A stretch of DNA of 42,154 nucleotides from Leptothrix sp. (in: b-proteobacteria) (lineage in GTDB: Bacteria > Pseudomonadota > Gammaproteobacteria > Burkholderiales > Burkholderiaceae_C): positions 1 to 42,154 of the forward strand of contig PNKD01000023.1 of the NCBI GenBank assembly GCA_013822265.1. Reading direction: 5' to 3'. Both the position numbers and the translations under genes were made by a program. The notes under the pieces were generated by a model. That model was given only the letters and a program-made list of their open reading frames with translations, ran no database searches and was not told the origin of the DNA. Of this stretch, positions 37,341 to 42,154 are shown one piece after another. Position 1 is the stretch's first letter; each line of letters opens with the position of its first letter.

Positions 37341-37677
37341 GGCCAACGCGCACGCCGAGATGGAGCTGGAGATGCCGGCCGACCTGCGGCTGCCGGCCAA
37401 CCTGGCCACTCGCACGCTGCCGGCCCAGACGGCCGGCGTCGACGGCGCGGCGCGGCTGAAGGCCGCACAGTTGCCCACGCGCAAGGACCGCCGCTGGCAG
37501 ATCGAGCTGGCGCCGCTGTCGCGCCTGAACGCCTGGGCCGTGCCCGAAATCCGCAATGGCGACACGGCGGCGATGCTGGGTTTCACGTTCAACGGCGAGA
37601 AGGGCGATGCCGTGCTGCGCGTCGAGTACCTGTTCGTCGCCGGCAAGGCCTACGGCCTGCGTTCGTCGCCGGCCTGA
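37333..37677 (+). pseudogene. 5'-truncated gene for a secreted protein
   Basis: From about 37342 a second frame encodes AHAEMELEMPADLRLPANL and runs to the stop at 37677, ending AYGLRSSPA. It has about 110 residues of good protein-like composition, lysine/arginine balance and normal codon use. The AHA-EMEL start looks like a signal-peptidase site, so the piece is probably the mature part of an exported protein whose signal peptide and start codon were lost. The only in-frame start is a TTG at 37333 with no ribosome site. I do not recognise its function. Confidence 0.6.
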
Positions 37678-37680
37678 CAT

Positions 37681-37770
37681 CGGGCCCCCAAGCTCGCTCG
37701 CGCTTGCTACCCCCACGGGGCCCTCCTCCAGCGGCCCGGCGAAGCCGGTTCCGCGGCGGCAAGCCTGGTC
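37681..37770 (+). repeat. Dispersed post-stop hairpin repeat, copy D
   Basis: The only copy on this strand, beginning 4 nt after the stop at 37677: GGGCCCCCAAGCTCGCTCG, then a C-run, G-run and the hairpin at 37725-37759. The inner stems are conserved (GCGG/CCGC and CCGGC/GCCGG with a GAA loop); the outer arm CCTCC/GGCGG has one mismatch. As with the other copies, the C-run end faces the upstream stop codon. Confidence 0.85.
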
Positions 37771-37789
37771 AAGGCGCTGCGCCGGCCGG

Positions 37790-38788
37790 TCAGCGCCCGA
37801 AGATCCGCCGCAGCGTGTCTATGGTCGTGCGGACGATGCTTCCCGCCAGGTCCAGCAGCCACGAGGCCCGCGCGGCGTCGACCTCGCGGCCCGTGGGGGC
37901 ATGGCCACCCCTCTGGGCATCGGCCTCACGCTGCATGTCGGCAGCGCGGCTGCGCTGGCGGTCGAGCGCCGGCTGCTGCAGCGCCAGCCGCGCCTTCACG
38001 ACATGCGGCGCGGGTTTGCGGGCGTGGGCGGCGAGTGCCGGCGCCAGCGCGCTGACGCTGCGGTGCGCCTCGGCCAGCCCGGGGGCGGTGAGCGTGGCGC
38101 CGCAGGCGGGGCACAGCCAGGCGGCATCGGTGGCCTGGGCGGCGCCGCAGGCCGCGCAGTTCAGCGCACCGGCCTCGCTGCGGCGGCGGTGCACGGCCTG
38201 CTCGCCGAGGGCGCCCTCGGGGTCGAGCGCACGCGCCAGCCGCGCCACGTCGACCACCGACGGCACCGAGGTGCACCAGGGGCAGGCCGCGTCGCCGGCG
38301 CCGACCGCGCCGCCGCAGTTCACGCAGTGCAGCGCGCCGTCGCGCTGCAGCGCGCGGGCGCGGTCGGCCGACGACATCGCCCGCACCAAGCCCTTCTGCG
38401 ACAGGAATTGCGCGAAGGACTGCCAGGCGCCGTGGCGCTGCACGCATTCGAGCTGCAGCGAGCGGCCCCAGCGCGATGGGTTGTGCACGGTGCGCAGCGC
38501 GCCATGGCAGCGCGCGCAGCGCAGGGCAGGCCGCAGTGGCGTGTGGGCCAGGGACTGCGCCGCCGCCATCGCGCCGACCAGCGCCAGCAGCCCCTGGCCG
38601 CCGAGGCCGGCAGCCTCGATGAGGTCGAACCACACCAGGTGGCAGCCGGCGCAGAGGTCGATCTCGACCGTGCGGCCGTAGTGCCCGGCCAGCGCCAGCG
38701 CCTGCATGGCCTGGCCGCAGTTGCCGCAGGCCAGTGCACGAGCAGCTGGGGCTGCAGAGGCGGTGGGCTGGTGTTGGCGCGCAGTCAT
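37790..38788 (-). CDS. Multi-zinc-ribbon protein (zf-TFIIB type)
   Basis: A 332-residue protein with repeated cysteine pairs: CGNCG ... CAGCHLVWFD near the start (the zf-TFIIB pattern), CARCHG followed by only a single later Cys, CVNCGG ... CPWC, and CAACG ... CPACG. Three of four sets look able to bind zinc. A helical stretch with a basic Arg-rich part ends in IVRTTIDTLRRIFGR, which may be amphipathic. No enzyme motif is visible. It begins 19 bp after hemL on the same strand. Function unknown. Confidence 0.85.
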   Translation of the reverse strand: MTARQHQPTASAAPAARALACGNCGQAMQALALAGHYGRTVEIDLCAGCHLVWFDLIEAAGLGGQGLLALVGAMAAAQSLAHTPLRPALRCARCHGALRTVHNPSRWGRSLQLECVQRHGAWQSFAQFLSQKGLVRAMSSADRARALQRDGALHCVNCGGAVGAGDAACPWCTSVPSVVDVARLARALDPEGALGEQAVHRRRSEAGALNCAACGAAQATDAAWLCPACGATLTAPGLAEAHRSVSALAPALAAHARKPAPHVVKARLALQQPALDRQRSRAADMQREADAQRGGHAPTGREVDAARASWLLDLAGSIVRTTIDTLRRIFGR

Positions 38789-38807
38789 GGCGCCCGCGGC
38801 CCTGGCT

Positions 38808-40097
38808 TCAGGCCTGCAGCGCCTCGCGCGCGGCCTGCACGGTGGCGGCGATGTCTTCGGCGCTGTGCGCGGCGCTGACGAAACCGGCCTCGTACAGCGC
38901 CGGCGCCAGGTAGACGCCGCGCTGCAGCATGGCGTGGAAGAAGCGGTTGAAGCGTTCCTTGTCGGTGGCCATCACGACGCCGTAGTTCTGCGGCAGCCCG
39001 TCGGCGAAGAAGAAACCGAACATGCCGCCCTGGCTGTCGCCGACCAGCGGCACGCCGGCCTCGCGCGCCGCGCCTTCCAGCCCGGCCACCAGCGACTGCG
39101 TGCGTGCCGACAGGGCGTCGAAGAAACCCGGCTTGCCGATTTCCTTCAGCGTCGCCAGCCCGCAGGCCGTGGCCACCGGGTTGCCGCTGAGCGTGCCGGC
39201 CTGGTAGACCGGGCCCAGCGGTGCCAGCTGGCTCATCACGTCCTTGGTGCCGCCGAAGGCCGCCAGCGGCATGCCGCCACCGATGACCTTGCCCATCACC
39301 GTCATGTCGGGCCTGAAGCCGGGGATGAGCTGCGCGTAGACCGCCTGCGCGCCGCCCAGCGCGACGCGGAACCCCGTCATCACCTCGTCGAACACCAGCA
39401 GCGCCCCGTGTTGCGTGCACAACTCGCGCAGCCGGCTCATGAAGGGAACCGAGGCGCGCACGAAGTTCATGTTGCCGGCGATGGGCTCGAGCATCACGCA
39501 GGCGATCTCGCGGCCCTGCTCGGCGAAGGTGGCCTCGATCTGCGCCAGGTTGTTGTACTCGAGCACCAGCGTGTGCTTGACGACATCGGCCGGCACGCCG
39601 GCGCTGGTGGGGTGGCCGAAGGTGGCCAGGCCCGAGCCGGCCTTGACCAGCAGCGCGTCGGCGTGGCCGTGGTAGCAGCCCTCGAACTTGACGATCTTGC
39701 TGCGCCCGGTGGCACCGCGCGCCAGGCGCAGCGCGCTCATGCCGGCCTCGGTGCCGCTGCTCACCAGCCGCACCTGCTCGACGCTGGGCACCAGCGCGAT
39801 GATGGCCTCGGCCAGTTCGATCTCGCGCTGCGTCGGCGCGCCGAAGCTGAAGCCGTCGAGCGCCGCCTTCTGCACCGCCTCGAGCACCGCCGGGTGGCCG
39901 TGGCCGAGGATCATGGGTCCCCAGCTGCCGATGTAGTCGATGTAGCGCTGGCCCTCGGCGTCCCAGATGTAGGCGCCCTGCGCGCGCTGGATGAAACGCG
40001 GCGTGCCGCCGACGGCGCGAAACGCGCGCACCGGCGAATTCACGCCACCGGGAATGACGCGCTGCGCGCGGGCAAAGAGTTCTTCGTTGGTGGCCAT
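38808..40097 (-). CDS. hemL: Glutamate-1-semialdehyde 2,1-aminomutase
   Basis: Makes 5-aminolevulinate from glutamate-1-semialdehyde in the C5 route to haem and other tetrapyrroles. The 429-residue PLP enzyme has the family N-terminus [19 protein letters not shown], the [15 protein letters not shown] block, the PLP aspartate in [12 protein letters not shown] and the Schiff-base Lys270 in [11 protein letters not shown]. Repeat copy B separates it from thiD. Haem needs and any bacteriochlorophyll production both draw on this enzyme. Confidence 0.97.
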   Translation of the reverse strand: MATNEELFARAQRVIPGGVNSPVRAFRAVGGTPRFIQRAQGAYIWDAEGQRYIDYIGSWGPMILGHGHPAVLEAVQKAALDGFSFGAPTQREIELAEAIIALVPSVEQVRLVSSGTEAGMSALRLARGATGRSKIVKFEGCYHGHADALLVKAGSGLATFGHPTSAGVPADVVKHTLVLEYNNLAQIEATFAEQGREIACVMLEPIAGNMNFVRASVPFMSRLRELCTQHGALLVFDEVMTGFRVALGGAQAVYAQLIPGFRPDMTVMGKVIGGGMPLAAFGGTKDVMSQLAPLGPVYQAGTLSGNPVATACGLATLKEIGKPGFFDALSARTQSLVAGLEGAAREAGVPLVGDSQGGMFGFFFADGLPQNYGVVMATDKERFNRFFHAMLQRGVYLAPALYEAGFVSAAHSAEDIAATVQAAREALQA

Positions 40098-40110
40098 CAG
40101 AGGTCTTCTT

Positions 40111-40173
40111 GATCAAGCTTCCCGCCGCGGAACCGGCTTCGCCGGGCCGCTGGCGGACGGCCCCCTCGGGGGC
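40111..40173 (-). repeat. Dispersed post-stop hairpin repeat, copy B (short form)
   Basis: A shorter copy directly next to the thiD stop. The hairpin at 40122-40156 is complete: CCGCC/GGCGG, GCGG/CCGC and CCGGC/GCCGG with a TTC loop. A G-run/C-run follows. The GCTCGCT direct repeats seen in copies A and D are absent. It shares about 29 identical bases with copy A at the GATCAAGC end. Confidence 0.85.
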
Positions 40174-41151
40174 TCAATGTACCCGGCGCGGCGAGCCGCT
40201 GCCCTTGGGGTCTTCGGGTTCGGGCATCTCCAGGCCTTCGCCGTCTTCGCCCTCCTCGGGCAGCGGCAGCGCCCAGAAGAAACGGTCGGGCACGATGTGG
40301 CCCATGCCGGGGCGGAAGCCCGCGTCCAGGCTCTGGTCGAGGAAGCTCAGCGCCTCGCCGACGGCGGGCTGCAGTTCGCTGCCGGCGGCCAGCAGCGAGG
40401 CCAGCGCGGCCGACAGCGTGTCGCCGGCGCCCATGAAGGCGGTGTCGAAGCGCTCGAACTTCTCGCCCGTGATCGCGCCCTGCGGCGAGGCCAGCACGTT
40501 GTCTATGAACTGCTCGGGGCCGCCACTGGCGGCGGACTTGGCGCCGGACTTGGGCGCCAGCATGATGCCGGTGACGAGCACGTAGCGCGTGCCGTGCTCG
40601 CCGGCCGCCACGGCCAGCTCGCGCGCCGACGGCGGGCGCTCGCTGTCCCAGTCGGGCAGCAGGAAGTCCTGCAGCGTCTTGTGGCTGCCCACCAGCACCT
40701 CCGACGCCGGCAGGATGAGCTCGCGGAAGGCGTCGAGGTAGGTCTGCAGCGCGTCTTCCTCCATCCAGCTCAGGTTGGGCAGGTAGGACACGAGCGGGAT
40801 CTCGGTGTAGTCACTCAGCACCTCGGCCACCGCCGAGACGTTGTCGGCGTTGCCCAGGAAGCCGACCTTCCAGCCCGCGATGGTGATGTCCTCGAGAATC
40901 GTGCGCGCCTGCTCGGCCACGGCGTCGGCATCGATCTCGTGCTGGTCGAAGGTGTCGGCGGTGTCACGCATCACGATGCTGGTGACTACCGGCAGGGCGT
41001 GCGCGCCCATCGCGGCGATGGTCGCCACGTCGCCGGCCATGCCGCCGGCGCCACTGGGGTCGCTGGCGTTGAAGCACATCACGCAGGCCGGCGGAGGCGG
41101 CTCGGTGGCGGGGTCGTCGGTGGCGTTGGCCGGCAGGGGTTCGGGGGTCAT
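40174..41151 (-). CDS. thiD: Hydroxymethylpyrimidine/phosphomethylpyrimidine kinase-like protein
   Basis: A 325-residue ribokinase-fold protein. The family motif appears as NASDPSGAGGMAGD (AGSDPSGGAGIQAD in typical ThiD), and FMGAGDTLSAALA supplies the anion-hole/catalytic segment. The expected role is phosphorylation of the pyrimidine precursor of thiamine. It is longer than the usual 265 residues, with a Pro-rich N-terminus and an acidic tail (EEGEDGEGLEMPEPEDPKG). These deviations could mean a changed substrate, as in pyridoxal-kinase-like relatives. I start at Met 41151, where the domain begins; longer in-frame sequence upstream looks non-coding. It is divergent from the rubredoxin gene. 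Confidence 0.85.
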   Translation of the reverse strand: MTPEPLPANATDDPATEPPPPACVMCFNASDPSGAGGMAGDVATIAAMGAHALPVVTSIVMRDTADTFDQHEIDADAVAEQARTILEDITIAGWKVGFLGNADNVSAVAEVLSDYTEIPLVSYLPNLSWMEEDALQTYLDAFRELILPASEVLVGSHKTLQDFLLPDWDSERPPSARELAVAAGEHGTRYVLVTGIMLAPKSGAKSAASGGPEQFIDNVLASPQGAITGEKFERFDTAFMGAGDTLSAALASLLAAGSELQPAVGEALSFLDQSLDAGFRPGMGHIVPDRFFWALPLPEEGEDGEGLEMPEPEDPKGSGSPRRVH

Positions 41152-41286
41152 GGGCAATCGGCCTGAGCGCGCGAGAATCGCGGTGGGATCGTGGAGGAAT
41201 GGACGTTGCCGCCGAACCTCCAGCGAAGTCTGAGGAAGGAGATGTAGGTCCTCACAATTCCTCGTAAAACGCTGGAATTGCGTGGC

Positions 41287-41292
41287 TACAAT
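41287..41292 (+). promoter_or_regulatory. Candidate -10 element for the rubredoxin gene
   Basis: TACAAT matches the sigma70 -10 box at five of six bases in an AT-richer gap of 174 bp between divergent thiD and the rubredoxin gene, 33 bp before the start codon. No clear -35 hexamer lies 17 nt upstream (GTAAAA there). Confidence 0.4.
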
Positions 41293-41325
41293 CCGCGTCC
41301 ATTGTAGTGAGGTGACAGTCTGATC

Positions 41326-41499
41326 GTGAGTGAACCGCGTACCTGGATGTGCCTGATTTGCGGCTGGATCTATAGCGAAGCCGATGGCGATCCGGAGCAT
41401 GGCATTCCGCCCGGCACCGCCTGGGCTGATGTGTCAATGAACTGGACCTGCCCTGAATGCGGCGCTCGCAAGGAAGATTTCGAGCTGGTCCAGATCTGA
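41326..41499 (+). CDS. Rubredoxin
   Basis: A small iron-sulfur electron carrier, 57 residues, starting with GTG at 41326. Both knuckles are visible: CLICG with Cys9 and Cys12, and CPECG with Cys42 and Cys45, the four ligands of the Fe(Cys)4 centre. The aromatic core residues Trp7, Tyr16, Trp33 and Trp40 and the C-terminal KEDFELV are also typical. It lies between thiD and pilG, a placement I recall as common in Burkholderiales. Confidence 0.95.
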   Translation: MSEPRTWMCLICGWIYSEADGDPEHGIPPGTAWADVSMNWTCPECGARKEDFELVQI

Positions 41500-41510
41500 A
41501 GCTGCGGTTC

Positions 41511-41526
41511 GCGGGCCGTGGCCCGC
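41511..41526 (+). terminator. Small hairpin between rubredoxin and pilG
   Basis: GCGGGC pairs with GCCCGC around a CGTG loop, 12 bases after the rubredoxin stop. No T-run follows, so termination is doubtful; it may reduce read-through into pilG. Confidence 0.3.
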
Positions 41527-41555
41527 ATCGGCAGAGGGCTTGAGGAGAACAGTGC

Positions 41556-41981
41556 TTGGAGATACTGGGGCCTGACGCGGGCGCGACGGAGCCGGCCACC
41601 GAGGCGGTGGGCGCCAAGGTGCTCGTCATCGATGACAGCAACACCATCCGGCGCAGTGCCGAGATATTCCTGCGCCAGGGCGGCCACGAGGTCGTGCTTG
41701 CCGAGGACGGCTTCGACGCGCTGGCCAAGGTCAACGACCACCTGCCCGAGCTCATCTTCTGCGACATCCTGATGCCACGGCTCGACGGTTACCAGACCTG
41801 CGCCATCATCAAGCGCAACCCACGTTTCACGCATGTCCCGGTGATCATGCTGTCGAGCAAGGACGGGCTCTTCGACAAGGCGCGCGGGCGCATGGTCGGC
41901 TCCGAGGACTACCTCACCAAGCCCTTCACCAAAGAACAGCTGCTGCGTGCCGTCGACGCCTACCGTCGCGGTCCGGCCTGA
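41556..41981 (+). CDS. pilG: Twitching motility response regulator PilG
   Basis: A single-domain CheY-like receiver of 141 residues. The acidic pair is Asp26-Asp27 (VIDDSN), the phosphoacceptor is Asp70 (CDILMP), the switch Ser is at about 100 and the conserved Lys122 is in TKPFTKEQ. PilG acts in the Pil-Chp chemosensory system that controls type IV pilus extension. The start is a TTG at 41556: AGGAG at 41543-41547 sits 8 nt upstream, whereas the nearby GTG at 41552 is out of frame. PilH follows 27 bp later, supporting the assignment. Confidence 0.9.
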   Translation: MEILGPDAGATEPATEAVGAKVLVIDDSNTIRRSAEIFLRQGGHEVVLAEDGFDALAKVNDHLPELIFCDILMPRLDGYQTCAIIKRNPRFTHVPVIMLSSKDGLFDKARGRMVGSEDYLTKPFTKEQLLRAVDAYRRGPA

Positions 41982-42007
41982 CGCCGGGCACTACCCAAGG
42001 ACCCCCG

Positions 42008-42154
42008 ATGCCGATCCACAAGATCCTGGTCGTCGACGACTCGAAGACAGAGCTGCACCATCTGTCGTCGTTGCTGACCAAGCACGGCTATGCCGTGCGA
42101 ACCGCAGAGAACGGCGAAGAGGCGCTGCGCCGCCTGGCCGAGGAAAAACCCGAT
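42008..42154 (+). CDS. pilH: Twitching motility response regulator PilH (partial, 3' end outside window)
   Basis: Begins ATG at 42008 and runs open to the window edge, giving 49 residues. The start MPIHKILVVDDSKTELHHL matches a CheY-type receiver with the Asp-Asp pair at 10-11, and the second helix/strand region KHGYAVRTAENGEEALRRL fits. Position immediately after pilG on the same strand makes PilH the likely identity; the phosphoacceptor Asp lies beyond the window. Confidence 0.85.
   Translation, partial: MPIHKILVVDDSKTELHHLSSLLTKHGYAVRTAENGEEALRRLAEEKPD

Overview
The window is about 42 kb of very GC-rich DNA with tightly packed genes, GTG and TTG starts and many 4-nt stop/start overlaps. 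Gene content and order (mpl near an RNase II-family gene, aroE-mtgA, aroQ-accB-accC-prmA, pgk...pyk...fba, a rubredoxin next to pilG) point to a betaproteobacterium of the order Burkholderiales, probably near the Rubrivivax/Leptothrix group. The order-level call rests on recalled synteny and protein style, not on a search.

Layout. 1-2.4 kb (minus): dprA and a LysM protein. 2.7-6.8 kb (plus): def-fmt, a small lipoprotein, a GIN-repeat (DUF2807) exported protein and an AzlC/AzlD exporter pair. 6.8-17.3 kb (plus): a carbon-metabolism block of pgk, an NADP-malic enzyme/PTA hybrid, ppdK, pyk and class II fba. A minus-strand ATPase/STAS-like regulator sits between pyk and fba. 17.3-26.4 kb (minus): M48 peptidase, YjgN, a PfkB kinase, a zinc-ribbon DUF3426 protein, prmA, accC, accB, aroQ, a TlpA-like thioredoxin and an unrecognised protein. 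26.4-31 kb (minus): mtgA, aroE, a TonB-like protein and an RNase II-family exonuclease. 31.1-37.8 kb: an SDR reductase, a secreted zinc metalloprotease and mpl, with three sites of gene decay between and beside them. 37.8-41.2 kb (minus): a zinc-ribbon protein, hemL and thiD. 41.3-42.15 kb (plus): rubredoxin, pilG and the start of pilH, cut by the window edge.

How the genes work together. Pgk, malic enzyme, PPDK, pyruvate kinase and aldolase span the PEP-pyruvate-malate node and lower glycolysis/gluconeogenesis. AroQ and AroE serve the shikimate pathway, AccB and AccC start fatty-acid synthesis, Mpl and MtgA handle peptidoglycan recycling and synthesis, and HemL and ThiD serve tetrapyrrole and thiamine synthesis.

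Most notable. (1) A four-copy intergenic repeat always lies directly after a stop codon in a fixed orientation. It encodes a 35-nt nested hairpin, and one copy carries compensatory base changes that preserve the stem. (2) A perfect 15-bp inverted repeat buries the ribosome binding site of the malic enzyme gene. (3) Three decayed loci lie within 6 kb: a YqiA-type esterase with its middle deleted in frame, a frameshifted relic of PEP synthase, and two truncated genes joined out of frame. (4) A fused ATPase/STAS-like (DUF4325) protein of unknown role sits inside the glycolytic block. I found no tRNA, rRNA, CRISPR array, insertion sequence or prophage.
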